In this document: one piece after another, positions 19,862 to 28,261 of the stretch
Layout of the letters: the number at the start of each line of letters is the position of its first letter
How positions within the stretch are numbered: position 1 is the first letter of the stretch
Origin: Chloracidobacterium thermophilum B
GTDB lineage: Bacteria > Acidobacteriota > Blastocatellia > Chloracidobacteriales > Chloracidobacteriaceae
DNA: 64,000 nt
Assembly: GCF_000226295.1 (NCBI RefSeq)
Contig: NC_016024.1
Span: 665,501-729,500 of the forward strand
Direction of reading: 5' to 3'
Translations under genes and position numbers: made by a program
Notes under the pieces: model-generated
Told to the model about the DNA's origin: nothing
Database searches by the model: none
What the model saw: only the letters and a program-made list of their open reading frames with translations

Positions 19862-21358
19862 ATGGCTTTGCCTGCTACTTTCGGTGAACTCAAAAACAGC
19901 CCGTGGGGTGATCCCGCCCGGTGGCGTCGCTCGGTCAAGGACGAAATGCGCGCCAACCTCATCGCCAAGCTTGAACGTGGCGAAAAAGTCTTCCCCGGCA
20001 TTGTAGGGTATGAAGATACTGTTGAGCCTCATCTGATCAACGCCATCCTGTCACGCCACAATCTGATCCTGCTGGGACGGCGAGGGCAGGCGAAAAGTCG
20101 CATTTTGCGTTCCCTGACCAGCCTGCTCGATGAGGTCATGCCCATCGTGGCCGGCTCGGAGATCAACGACAACCCCTTTGCGCCCATCAGCGCCTACGCG
20201 CAGCGCGTCCTGGACGAACAGGGGGATGCGACGCCCATTGCCTGGCGGACACGCGCGGAACGGTACATCGAGAAACTGGCCACGCCGGACGTGACCATCG
20301 CCGACATCATCGGGGACATTGACCCCATCAAGGCGGCAAAGAGCGGCAACCTGCTCAGCGACGAGACCACCATGCACTTTGGTCTTCTGCCCCGGGCCAA
20401 CCGCGCCATCTTTGCCATCAACGAGCTGCCTGACCTGGCCGGTAAAATCCAGGTCGGGCTGTTCAACATCATGCAGGAAGGGGACGTGCAGATTAAGGGC
20501 TTTCCCGTCCGGCTCAAGCTGGATGTTGCCCTGGTGTTTTCGGCCAACCCTGAAGACTACACGGCGCGCGGCAAAATCATCACGCCGCTCAAAGACCGGA
20601 TTGGTTCGGAAATCCTGACCCACTACCCACAGACCGTTGAGGAAGGCGTGCGGATCACGGCGCAGGAAGCTTGGACTGACCGCCCGTCCCGCGCGCCGAT
20701 CCACATCCCGAAGTTCATTCGGGAAATCGTGGAAACCATTGCGTTTGTTGCCCGTGAAGACCAGCGGATTGACCGCCGGTCGGGCGTCAGCCAGCGATTG
20801 CCCATCTCGTTGCTCGAAAATGTCGTCAGCAGCGCCGAGCGCCGGGCGTTGCGCCACCACGAAACCATCATCGTGCCGCGCATTTCGGACATCTACGCTT
20901 CACTGCCGGCGATCACCGGCAAAATCGAACTGGAGTACGAAGGCGAACAGGTCGGCGCGGAACGCATTGCCCGCGAACTCATCCGAACTGCCTGCGGACG
21001 GGTTTATGATAACTACCTGGCGCTGGCCGAAACCGGGCGCATCGTCGAGTGGTTCAATCAGGGCCATAGCCTGAAGGTGTCTGAGGCAGATTCTTCAGCG
21101 GCGATACTGGAAAAGATGCGCGCTATTCGGACACTTATCGAAGTTGCCGAAATGGGCGGCTACGCCGAAGGCCGCACGCCGGCGCACCTGGTTTCGGCTG
21201 CCGAGCTGATTCTGGAAGGGCTGCACGCCCAGCGCAAAGTCAGCCGTTCGGAAGAGCGTGGCTACGGCAAGGCCGCTCCGGCTGACCGGCGGCGCGGTCG
21301 GCGTGGCGACGACGAGGATGACTTCAGCAACTGGGGTGGTTTTGGAAGCCTCAACTAG
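19862..21358 (+). CDS. MoxR/magnesium-chelatase-I-like AAA+ ATPase
   Basis: The 498-residue protein has a Walker A variant GRRGQAKS (residues 72-79), a Walker B-like AIFAINELPDL, the sensor-1 segment LVFSANPEDYTARG and an arginine-finger region LKDRIGSE. This matches the ChlI-like family of AAA+ proteins, which usually act with a VWA-domain partner as metallochaperones or remodelling factors. The C-terminal 40 residues are charged (RRGRRGDDEDDFS). It is not a proven chlorophyll-synthesis BchI; the long inserted helices differ from that enzyme. No VWA gene is adjacent. ATG 19862 is preceded by a weak ribosome-binding site. Confidence 0.82.
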   Translation: MALPATFGELKNSPWGDPARWRRSVKDEMRANLIAKLERGEKVFPGIVGYEDTVEPHLINAILSRHNLILLGRRGQAKSRILRSLTSLLDEVMPIVAGSEINDNPFAPISAYAQRVLDEQGDATPIAWRTRAERYIEKLATPDVTIADIIGDIDPIKAAKSGNLLSDETTMHFGLLPRANRAIFAINELPDLAGKIQVGLFNIMQEGDVQIKGFPVRLKLDVALVFSANPEDYTARGKIITPLKDRIGSEILTHYPQTVEEGVRITAQEAWTDRPSRAPIHIPKFIREIVETIAFVAREDQRIDRRSGVSQRLPISLLENVVSSAERRALRHHETIIVPRISDIYASLPAITGKIELEYEGEQVGAERIARELIRTACGRVYDNYLALAETGRIVEWFNQGHSLKVSEADSSAAILEKMRAIRTLIEVAEMGGYAEGRTPAHLVSAAELILEGLHAQRKVSRSEERGYGKAAPADRRRGRRGDDEDDFSNWGGFGSLN

Positions 21359-21402
21359 CAAGTCCCTTGTGTGGAAGCCGCCGAATGCCTTTGCAGAAGG
21401 CG

Positions 21403-22125
21403 TCAGCGCCATTCGCCCTTGGCTTCCGATGCCAATGCCGCCAGCCACTCCTCGTAAGGTATCGGGTAGAAACAAACTTCATCGCCGGGCTGCAAGCGCG
21501 CTGGCTGCGGCGCAAAAGGGTCAAACATCCGTACCGGCGTCCGTCCGATGAGTTGCCAGCCGCCGGGTGATGTCGTCGGGTAAATGCCGGTTTGACGCCC
21601 GGCGATGCCAACGCTGCCGGCCGGCACATGTGGGCGCGGCGTCGGACGGCGCGGTGTGGCAATCCGCTCATCCACAAGTCCCAGGTAGGCAAAACCTGGC
21701 AGAAAGCCCAGCATGAAAACCCGATAGACCGGGGCGGTGTGGCGGGCGATGACTTCTTCAACGCACAGACCGTGCTGCTGTGCCACGAAAGGCAAATCGG
21801 GTCCACAACGAAGGTCATAGCACACGGGCAATGTGATTCGCCGCCGGGAAAAGCCGTCCGCCGGGGGCAGATCACGGAGTAATCCCTCGATGTGGCTGAT
21901 GACGGCCGCCTGGGCGCTGGGATATGTCGGGTAGGCGCGGGCTACCCGGTCGGGCGCGTAAAACACGCCGAGCGAAGCATAGGCCGGGACGGTTTCCCGA
22001 AGTCCGGCAAAGGGTTGTGCTGCCAGCGCCTGATCGAGCCGGCATACCTGTTCGTGCAGTGCCGGTGAAATGGCCTGTCCGAACTCAACCGTCAGCGCAT
22101 CGTCGGCAATGGGAAACAGGCGCAT
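21403..22125 (-). CDS. pxpB: 5-oxoprolinase subunit PxpB
   Basis: The product of about 240 residues carries the Kip-I/PxpB motifs: FPIADDALTVEFG near the start, PVCYD, FMLGFLPGFAYLG, the PRPHVPAGSVGIAGRQTGIYP block and PGGWQLIGRTP. With PxpA and PxpC it forms the ATP-dependent 5-oxoprolinase that returns 5-oxoproline to glutamate. It lies just downstream of pxpA on the same strand. ATG 22125 is preferred; a TTG at 22149 would add eight residues. pxpC, normally adjacent or fused to pxpB, is not found in the window. Confidence 0.92.
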   Translation of the reverse strand: MRLFPIADDALTVEFGQAISPALHEQVCRLDQALAAQPFAGLRETVPAYASLGVFYAPDRVARAYPTYPSAQAAVISHIEGLLRDLPPADGFSRRRITLPVCYDLRCGPDLPFVAQQHGLCVEEVIARHTAPVYRVFMLGFLPGFAYLGLVDERIATPRRPTPRPHVPAGSVGIAGRQTGIYPTTSPGGWQLIGRTPVRMFDPFAPQPARLQPGDEVCFYPIPYEEWLAALASEAKGEWR

Positions 22126-22155
22126 CCTGGTCAGCAGTGGGCTGGGCAACGATGT

Positions 22156-22935
22156 TTACCCATTGGCCGGATACCCGTTGGTCGGAGCTGCGATGCGTAC
22201 GCCGTCGGCTTCGAGGGCACGCCGGATGGCCCGCGCAAAATCGAGCGCGTGGGGGCCGTCGCCGTGCAGACAGAGCGTGCCTGCCCGCAGTGCCACGACG
22301 TGATTCTGCGCGGCAATGACGGACTGCTGATGAACGATGCGCCGGGCCTGGGCCACGGCTTCGTCCACGTCCGCGATGAGCGCGTCCGGCCGGGAGCGCG
22401 GCACAAGCGTTCCTTCCAGGGTGTAGCGCCGGTCGGCAAAGGCTTCCCCAACCGCCCGCAGTCCGATCTTTTCGGCTTCCGCCACCAGGCAGCTCCCGGC
22501 CAGTCCGTACAGGATGAGTCCGGGATTGATGCACTGTACGGCCCGGGCAATGGCCGCGGCACAGTCGGCATCGCGCGCGGCGCGGTTGTACAGTGCGCCG
22601 TGGGGTTTGACGTGATGCAGGCGTCCGCCCAAGGCGCTGCACATCCCCTGAACGGCGGCGACCTGATAGAGCACGCAGTCGAAGACTTCTTCGGGAGTGA
22701 GCGCCATGTCACGGCGTCCAAAGCCGAGCAGGTCAGGATAGCTTGGATGCGCCCCGATAGCGACGCCCTGCGCCAGCGCCCGCTGAATACTTGCCCGCAG
22801 CGTGTGTGGATCGCCAGCGTGGAAGCCGCAAGCCAGATTGACGGATGAGACATAGGGCAGAATGGCTTCATCCGCGCCCATAGACCAGGCGCCGAAGCTT
22901 TCGCCCAGGTCGGCATTCAGATCAATCGTTACCAT
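22156..22935 (-). CDS. pxpA: 5-oxoprolinase subunit PxpA (LamB/YcsF family)
   Basis: The 259-residue protein begins IDLNADLGESFG, continues with VNLACGFHAGDP and GAHPSYPDLLGFGRR, and has VKPHGALYN and ALIADV-type motifs. These are the signature regions of the YcsF/LamB family that includes PxpA, the metal-binding subunit of the three-part 5-oxoprolinase. Length is normal for the family. The ATG at 22935 starts directly at the conserved N-terminus. pxpB follows within about 30 bp, so the two form an operon. Confidence 0.93.
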   Translation of the reverse strand: MVTIDLNADLGESFGAWSMGADEAILPYVSSVNLACGFHAGDPHTLRASIQRALAQGVAIGAHPSYPDLLGFGRRDMALTPEEVFDCVLYQVAAVQGMCSALGGRLHHVKPHGALYNRAARDADCAAAIARAVQCINPGLILYGLAGSCLVAEAEKIGLRAVGEAFADRRYTLEGTLVPRSRPDALIADVDEAVAQARRIVHQQSVIAAQNHVVALRAGTLCLHGDGPHALDFARAIRRALEADGVRIAAPTNGYPANG

Positions 22936-22968
22936 GTTCGGCTTGATGACCGGTTCAGTACTGGGGCC

Positions 22969-23283
22969 TTACCGGTCGTTGGGCTTCCGATCTTCCTTTT
23001 TCCGGTCGTTTTTGTCGTCCTTGCGGTCGTCGTCCTTCAACTTTTTGTCAATGTAGCGCGGCTCTTTTTTCTTGTCGTCTTTCCTGTCGTCGGCTTTGTC
23101 CTTCTTGTCCCTGTCGTCCCGGTTCTGAATGCCGGCCGCAAGACGCAGCGCCGCCGTGCTGTCCGCCAGAACGACGTGGGAAACGGGTATGGGGGAAGGG
23201 CCCTCGTGAGAAAGTGCAGCGAGGCCCAAAAAACAACTCACCACAACGAACAGCCTGACAATGCTACGCCTGCGGAATGTCAT
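22969..23283 (-). CDS. small exported protein with charged Asp/Lys/Arg repeats
   Basis: From ATG 23283, supported by GAGG five nt upstream, the frame encodes about 104 residues. There is a clean signal peptide (RRRSIVRLFVVVSCFLGLAALS), a short neutral stretch, and then about 50 residues made almost only of D, K and R (DDRDKKDKADDRKDDKKKEP and onwards). I recognise no family. The tail is expected to be disordered and may bind metal, polyanions or another protein outside the membrane. It is divergent from rfaE2 and follows no obvious operon partner; pxpA is 33 bp downstream on the same strand. Confidence 0.65.
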   Translation of the reverse strand: MTFRRRSIVRLFVVVSCFLGLAALSHEGPSPIPVSHVVLADSTAALRLAAGIQNRDDRDKKDKADDRKDDKKKEPRYIDKKLKDDDRKDDKNDRKKEDRKPNDR

Positions 23284-23378
23284 GATGTCCTCAACGGGCG
23301 ACACTTTACCGGAGTGGGATGCCAGGCAACGTTCGGCCGGTTGCATAAGCGCCCTGGCTTTTGGTGAACTGTCACCGT

Positions 23379-23876
23379 ATGCATACCGCCGATAAAGTGT
23401 GTTCTCTAACAGAACTCGCGGCGCGCGTCACGGCCTGGCGGCGCGAGGGCAAGCGGATTGTGCTGGCGAACGGGTGTTTTGACCTGCTGCACGTCGGTCA
23501 CGTGCGGTATCTGCAGGCGGCGCGGGAACAGGGCGATGTGCTGGTTGTCGGCGTCAACGGCGATGCCGCTGTGCGTGAACTCAAAGGACCCGGACGGCCG
23601 GTGATGCCTGATGTCGAGCGGGCTGAAATCCTGGCTGCGCTGGCCTGCGTGGATGCCGTGGTGATCTTTCACGAGCGCACGGTGGAAACCCTGCTGTGGA
23701 CGCTGCGCCCGGAAGTTCACGCCAAAGGGACGGACTACCGCCCGGAGACCGTCCCCGAACGCGACATTGTCCGGGCGTATGGCGGGCAGGTGGCGATTGT
23801 CGGCGACCCCAAAGATCACTCGACAAGCACCCTGCTCCAGCAGCTCTGTGCCAGACTGCTGCCTGATCGGTCGTAA
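23379..23876 (+). CDS. rfaE2: D-glycero-beta-D-manno-heptose 1-phosphate adenylyltransferase-like (RfaE2/HldE C-domain)
   Basis: The protein of about 165 residues is a cytidylyltransferase-like nucleotidyltransferase. It has [15 protein letters not shown] with the HxGH motif (residues 38-41), [37 protein letters not shown] and a final [11 protein letters not shown]. This wording matches the stand-alone adenylyltransferase half of HldE, which makes ADP-heptose for lipopolysaccharide. The kinase half is absent, as in organisms with split genes. ATG 23379 is preferred to a TTG six codons earlier. The gene converges on the Na+/H+ antiporter. Confidence 0.88.
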
Positions 23877-23914
23877 GCACGTCGTGTCCCGGCTGCAACG
23901 TCCGGTGCAGGTTT

Positions 23915-25201
23915 TCAGGCTGTCCCGCCGGCCGGCTCGGCGTCCACATCGTCCGGCGTCGGCCCCTGGGCTGCGACAAAGTACGCCACGAGCCGCCCCA
24001 CCGTCAGCCCCTGCACGAGAATCGAGAAGACCACCACCACGTAGGTGGCGGCCACGATGATGTCCCGCGCCGGAGAAGGGGGCAGCGCCAGCGCCAGGGC
24101 AATCGAAATTCCGCCGCGCAAACCGCTCCAGGTGAGAATGCGAATCGTGCCCGGCGGAAGCCACTGCCGCAACCGCAGCGTCGTAATTGTCAGTCCGACC
24201 CCGGCCGCCCGTCCGACCAGAGAGGCCACTGTTGCCAGCAGTCCGATGACGAAGTAGGAGGGCTGAAGGGCAATGACGATGAGTTCGAGGCCAATCAGGA
24301 AAAACAGCACGGCGTTGAGAATTTCGTCAATCAGTTCCCAGAAGACATCGAGACGCAGGCGCGTTTCTTCGGACATGGCCTGGATGCGCGCCCGATTGCC
24401 GATGAACAGACCGGCCACGACCACGGCAATCGGCGCCGACAGGTGAAGCGTCTCGGCCAGGGCATAAGTGCCCGTCACCAGCGCCAGGGTGATCAGCACC
24501 TCGACCTGGTAGGCATCCACGGTCTTGAGCATCAGGTAAGCGGCCCAGGCCAGGACAAAGCCCAGCACCGCGCCCCCAATGGCTTCCTGGACAAAGAGTT
24601 TGGCGACGCCAGCGGCACTCAGGGATTCCGGCCGCCGGTACACTTCCAGCAGGGTGAGAAACACCACAACGCCAACACCGTCGTTGAAAAGCGATTCTCC
24701 CGCAATCTTGGTTTCAAGCTGTTTCGGGGCACCCACCCGTTTGACAATGCCCAGCACGGCAATGGGGTCGGTAGGCGCAATCAATGCTCCAAACAGCAAC
24801 GCTTCCAGGTAGGTGAGCGGCAACCCCAGAAACCCGGTGGCATAGTAAAACAGCGTCCCGGTGACGAACGTCGAGAGCACAACGCCCACGGTTGAGAGAA
24901 TTCCAACCGGATACTTGGCCAGCCGGAGGTCTTCGACGTGAACGTGCAGCGCGCCGGCAAAAAGCAGAAACCCCAGCATGCCGTGCAACAGCACGTCGCC
25001 GAAGTCAATCGAACTGACAAACTGGGCAAAGCTCCGCAACGGGATGAGACCCATTTCACCCAGGATGACCAGCACGACCGAAATGAGCAGGGAAATAGCC
25101 ATCAGCCCAATCGTTGCCGGCAGGCGAATCCAGCGGATGTTGACATAGGCTGCCAGGGCTGCCAGCGTGAGCAGGATGGCTATCGTGTGGTAGGCAGACA
25201 T
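23915..25201 (-). CDS. Na+/H+ antiporter, CPA1 (NhaP-like) family
   Basis: The membrane protein of about 428 residues has some twelve hydrophobic segments, the CPA1 motifs LIAPTDPIAVLGIVKR and ESLFNDGVGVVVFL with the transport aspartates, and LTWSGLRGGISIALAL late in the chain. It exchanges cytoplasmic Na+ (or K+) for protons. ATG 25201, behind an AGGAA ribosome-binding site, gives a normal N-terminal helix; the frame remains open further upstream, but only antisense to the YkvA-like gene. The gene is divergent from that gene across about 190 bp. Confidence 0.93.
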   Translation of the reverse strand: MSAYHTIAILLTLAALAAYVNIRWIRLPATIGLMAISLLISVVLVILGEMGLIPLRSFAQFVSSIDFGDVLLHGMLGFLLFAGALHVHVEDLRLAKYPVGILSTVGVVLSTFVTGTLFYYATGFLGLPLTYLEALLFGALIAPTDPIAVLGIVKRVGAPKQLETKIAGESLFNDGVGVVVFLTLLEVYRRPESLSAAGVAKLFVQEAIGGAVLGFVLAWAAYLMLKTVDAYQVEVLITLALVTGTYALAETLHLSAPIAVVVAGLFIGNRARIQAMSEETRLRLDVFWELIDEILNAVLFFLIGLELIVIALQPSYFVIGLLATVASLVGRAAGVGLTITTLRLRQWLPPGTIRILTWSGLRGGISIALALALPPSPARDIIVAATYVVVVFSILVQGLTVGRLVAYFVAAQGPTPDDVDAEPAGGTA

Positions 25202-25393
25202 CGGTATTGTTCCTGTGGTGAGATGTTCAGCACTCTGGCTTTGGGCGGAACATATTGGTTCAGGTCGGCAAAGGCTGTGCCGAAAGCCACACGGTTTACA
25301 GGTGCGTATGGCATCAAGCCATGCCAAAATCGAGGCGAGGTTGGTTATGGCTCCAGTTTTGACTATTGGGTTGGCATCAGAGGTAAGCATCAC

Positions 25394-25879
25394 ATGACTG
25401 ACCGTGTATTGCATCCGCCGGTTTCGCTCGAAGCCACGAATGGCAGGCATCAGGGGGAACTCCATCAGGCTGAGCGTCTGTCCGCCAAATCTTCGGGCCG
25501 GCTGCGCCGTCTGGCGCGTGAAGCCCTGCGTTTTCTGCCCAACCTGCTCAAGCTGGCCTACCGTCTGGCACGTGACCCGCGCGTTCCACAGGCGGACAAG
25601 ATCATTCTGGCGGCCACGATTGCCTACGTGCTCACCCCGCTCGATGTGTTTCCCGATTTCATCCCGTTCTTCGGGCAGATTGACGACAGCTACCTGCTCG
25701 CGGTCGCCCTGTTGCGCCTGCTCAGCCGGACGCCCGGCGAGGTGTTGGCCGAACACTGGGAAGGCCCCGGCGACATTCGCCCCCTGCTCAACCGGATCAT
25801 CGTGCTGACGACTTTTTTCCTGCCCAAGCGGGTGCGGCGGGTGGTCGTGGCGCAGGTCGAGCCGTTGACGCAACCCTGA
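25394..25879 (+). CDS. YkvA family (DUF1232) protein
   Basis: The product of about 161 residues carries the DUF1232 core: VPQADKIILAATIAYVLTPLDVFPDFIPFFGQIDD-type sequence, with the hallmark YVLTPLDVFPDFIP, preceded by a basic helix (LKLAYRLARDPR). The second half is helical with TTFFLPKRVRRVV. Members are small membrane-associated proteins of unknown role. ATG 25394 is the most sensible start; the longer open frame upstream is antisense to the antiporter. It is monocistronic as far as can be seen. Confidence 0.78.
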   Translation: MTDRVLHPPVSLEATNGRHQGELHQAERLSAKSSGRLRRLAREALRFLPNLLKLAYRLARDPRVPQADKIILAATIAYVLTPLDVFPDFIPFFGQIDDSYLLAVALLRLLSRTPGEVLAEHWEGPGDIRPLLNRIIVLTTFFLPKRVRRVVVAQVEPLTQP

Positions 25880-26066
25880 GTTGGCTGATTTCCGCAGTCT
25901 ATGCTGCGGCCGTACTGACTGAAGTCAGAGCAGCCGCTCATGCCAGAACTGCCACCCAGCCGTGGATGGGGCTGGGGGCGGGAAATCAGCCGTGACAGGC
26001 TGAACATTCAAATCACAACCCAATCGAAAGAAAACAAGGACGGTTCGGAGTGGAGACTGCCGGGCC

Positions 26067-26095
26067 TTGACGGCAAACGTGTTATTTTGTACCTT
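26067..26095 (+). promoter_or_regulatory. candidate sigma-70-type promoter
   Basis: TTGACG at 26067-26072 is followed after 17 bp by TACCTT at 26090-26095, in an unusually A/T-rich island. It lies about 45 bp ahead of the small gene at 26141. The -10 element matches the consensus only partly, so this is a weak call. Confidence 0.3.
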
Positions 26096-26140
26096 TGTTT
26101 TGAAAATCGTTTTCATTTTCCCGAAAGGCGGCCACAACCC

Positions 26141-26338
26141 ATGACCTTCTCCCCGGCAGTGGACATCCGCATCTATGTCACGGAGTGGGGTGATGTCCGC
26201 ATCGAGACCCCGCACTGGCGACATACCCTGCCCCCGGCTGATTTTGTGCGTTGGCTCCGGTCTGCCCGGTCAGACCGTCCGCGCGCTGTGAACCCGGCCC
26301 GGCTGCCGAACGGTCTGCGGCGTGAATCCGGGCGTTGA
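26141..26338 (+). CDS. small hypothetical protein
   Basis: From ATG 26141, with GAAAGGCG upstream, the frame encodes 65 residues with an ordered-looking first half (VDIRIYVTEWGDVRIETPHW, then LPPADFVRWLRSA). A basic tail follows (RLPNGLRRESGR). I recognise no family. The spacing to a promoter-like sequence and the beta-strand/helix pattern make a real short gene plausible, but it could be chance. The stretch before it (25880-26140) shows nothing else coding. Confidence 0.4.
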   Translation: MTFSPAVDIRIYVTEWGDVRIETPHWRHTLPPADFVRWLRSARSDRPRAVNPARLPNGLRRESGR

Positions 26339-26464
26339 CCGGATGCTGCTGTTTCCGGTCATCGTGTTTTGGGGTTGGTGACGACGGCGCTGCCCCTCTC
26401 CTCTCACCAGCCGTTTTTCCGGCGGCTGCTTGCGTACGGTTGGTACGCGGAAAGGTTTTCTGCC

Positions 26465-26824
26465 ATGACACCATTTGAGCATCTGACCAGCGCCGCTTTG
26501 GCGTGTTCGCACCAGCGGGCATTTGTCGGGGGCGTCGTCCAGCACCCACAAACCGGGAAGTTCCAGCTCTGGTTTTTGCCGACCGGACGGGACATTGAGC
26601 CACTGCGGGCTTACGAGTCACAGGCGCAGGCGGCCGCCAGCTATCACGCTTTGCGGCGCGCGTTTTCGAGCGGAAATCCAACCCGTCTGGCTGAAGCCTT
26701 TGCGGCTGTGTCGGCCACCGGTGAAGCCCCGGCGTCATTTCCGCCTGATTTTCTGGAACGCCTGCGCCTTGGCGTGCAGAAAGCGCTTGCGGCGCGTGGG
26801 ATCACCGTCTGTTTTGCACCGTAG
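26465..26824 (+). CDS. hypothetical protein, about 119 residues
   Basis: I do not recognise this protein. From ATG 26465 it reads MTPFEHLTSAALACSHQRAF, then a beta-type stretch FVGGVVQHPQTGKFQLWFLP, then helices (AQAAASYHALRRAFSSG and DFLERLRLGVQKALAARG). It has no signal peptide. The frame is open upstream to 26369 with other starts possible. Its 3' end overlaps the convergent PotB-like gene by 23 bp. Codon use matches the surrounding genes, which supports coding. Confidence 0.6.
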   Translation: MTPFEHLTSAALACSHQRAFVGGVVQHPQTGKFQLWFLPTGRDIEPLRAYESQAQAAASYHALRRAFSSGNPTRLAEAFAAVSATGEAPASFPPDFLERLRLGVQKALAARGITVCFAP

Positions 26825-27716
26825 CCGGTGGGCGTTGGAGGCGGGCGGTGACCTGGTTGATGACGACAGCCATCACCGCGACACCGGCCAGCAGCAGCAG
26901 CGTCACCGCCGCGCCAAACGGCTGGTTGCGCTGGAAAAACTGATTCCAGATCACATTGCCAAGCAGGATGCTTTTGGCGCCGCCAAGCAGATCGGCGACG
27001 ACAAAGTTGCCCAGGCTCGGAATGAACACGAGGGCGCTGCCGGCAATCAGTCCCGGACGCGACAAGGGAACGATGACCTTCCAGAACGTCACCCACGGCG
27101 TTGCGCCCAGGTCGGCCGCCGCATCGAGAAGCTGCCGGTCGAGTTTGTCGAGGCTGGCGACCAGCGGAATGATCATAAAGGGCAGTTCACCGGCGACGAG
27201 TCCGATGAACACGGCCAGGTCGTTGTAAAGCAGCGGAAGCGGCTCGCGGATGAGACCCAACCCAAGCAGCGCCGTGTTGATAATGCCCTCGGTACGCAGC
27301 AGATGTGTCCAAGCGAAGGTGCGTACCACAAGGCTCGTCCACAGCGGAATGACCGTCAGGGTCAGGAGCAGCGGTTTCCAGCGCGGCCTGACCTGGAAGG
27401 CCAGGAAAAGCGCCACGGGATAGCTGAGGACGATACAGACCAGCGTGACAACGACAGCCATCCAGAGCGAGCGCCAGTAAATGGCCAGGTACATCGGCTC
27501 CAGGGCCTGCCGGAAGTTGGACAGCGTCCACGTCCAGGCAATGTTGCCGTAGGTTGTGCGGCTGGCGAAGGACTGCCTGGCGACGATGACAAGTGGCAGG
27601 AAACCCAGGAGAAACAGCCAGATCGTGGCCGGCGCCAACAGTCCGGCCCGCCATGCGAAACGTTGCACCGTTGGCCTCGCTGACCTCCCGCAAACCTTTG
27701 CAAGATAAGGTGACAA
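26802..27716 (-). CDS. ABC transporter permease, PotB-like (spermidine/putrescine type)
   Basis: The 304-residue membrane protein has six hydrophobic segments and the permease EAA loop DAAADLGATPWVTFWKVIVP (about residues 198-217), followed by PGLIAG. FGYPVA-like VLSYPVALFLAF and IPLWTSLVVRTFAW match the PotB subfamily. No ATG is available at the N-terminus. TTG 27716, with AAAGGA about 10 nt upstream, is the likely start. The usual partners (ATPase PotA, second permease PotC, binding protein PotD) are not in the window, so this permease stands alone here. Confidence 0.88.
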   Translation of the reverse strand: MSPYLAKVCGRSARPTVQRFAWRAGLLAPATIWLFLLGFLPLVIVARQSFASRTTYGNIAWTWTLSNFRQALEPMYLAIYWRSLWMAVVVTLVCIVLSYPVALFLAFQVRPRWKPLLLTLTVIPLWTSLVVRTFAWTHLLRTEGIINTALLGLGLIREPLPLLYNDLAVFIGLVAGELPFMIIPLVASLDKLDRQLLDAAADLGATPWVTFWKVIVPLSRPGLIAGSALVFIPSLGNFVVADLLGGAKSILLGNVIWNQFFQRNQPFGAAVTLLLLAGVAVMAVVINQVTARLQRPPATVQNRR

Positions 27717-28060
27717 TGAAAGCTAATCCTTTTGCCCAGCGTTTGAAAAGCACAACCAGGTAAACCGTCAAGGGTGTACCGTTGGCTGGCTGTCTGCTGT
27801 TTCGGTGTTTGGGTGGGCACTGGGTGGTGTCGTGGCCGGCCTTTCTTACCAGAGCGTGGCTTGGTGCAGAGAGTCTTGCTGTTCTATAGCGATTTAATTG
27901 ACATTACTATTTCTTTCTGGCAAGCTGCCTTCAGAACAAGCTGCCTTCAGAACAAGCTGCCTTCAGAACAAGCTGCCTTCCCTTGTAGGTTAGGTAGCTT
28001 TCAATCCAGGAGATCAGCTTGTTCGTTGACCAATGCTTGTTCCAAAGGAGAACCTTGCCG
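27717..28060. other. A/T-richer intergenic region with tandem repeat
   Basis: This 344-bp gap separates the divergent PotB-like gene and the small exported-protein gene. It is visibly richer in A/T than its surroundings, holds a TTGACA hexamer (27898-27903) without a convincing -10 at normal spacing, and then a 16-bp tandem repeat. The one open frame across it is Cys-rich only because of the repeat and is not considered a gene. Confidence 0.5.
27921..27980. repeat. 16-bp tandem repeat, 3.75 copies
   Basis: The unit CAAGCTGCCTTCAGAA starts at 27921, 27937 and 27953 without mismatches, and a partial copy runs to 27980. It lies in the leader region 80-140 bp before the small exported-protein gene. 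I saw no other copy in the window. Confidence 0.95.
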
Positions 28061-28261
28061 ATGCAATCTGCAATGCGATTTGGATTGCTGCTTGTTATGA
28101 GCGTGTGGCTTTGTTCGGTCTCAGGGTTGGCAAGCACAGGCCCATCAGAATTGCCCAACCCATCAGAGCCATCAAAATCAGAGCCATCAAAAAAAGACAC
28201 CTGGCAAGTCGTTGGAGGCCAGGGTTGGAGGCTAGGGGAGGATACAACGCCGACCCTTTGA
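28061..28261 (+). CDS. small exported protein, zero-frame product
   Basis: ATG 28061 follows a strong ribosome-binding site (AAAGGAGA, about 10 nt). The 66-residue product has a signal peptide (MRFGLLLVMSVWLCSVSGLA), then a Pro/Ser/Lys spacer built from two PSEPSK-type repeats, and ends DTWQVVGGQGWRLGEDTT plus three residues. I recognise no family. A run of seven A in the form TCA AAA AAA (28187-28195) is a possible -1 slippery site. The -1 frame stays open to 28425 and encodes a Cys-rich tail, so this may be only the short form of a longer product, or the front of a broken gene. Confidence 0.6.
   Translation: MQSAMRFGLLLVMSVWLCSVSGLASTGPSELPNPSEPSKSEPSKKDTWQVVGGQGWRLGEDTTPTL

Noticed and set aside
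24938-25393. Upstream extension of the YkvA-like gene
   Set aside because: Antisense to the antiporter; composition is not protein-like.
25202-25873. Extension of the antiporter frame upstream of 25201
   Set aside because: It is antisense to the YkvA-like gene; the first helix begins at 25201.
27774-28100. Cys-rich ORF across the 16-bp repeats
   Set aside because: Its sequence derives from the tandem repeat and leader; no ribosome-binding site, and it overlaps the better supported gene at 28061.
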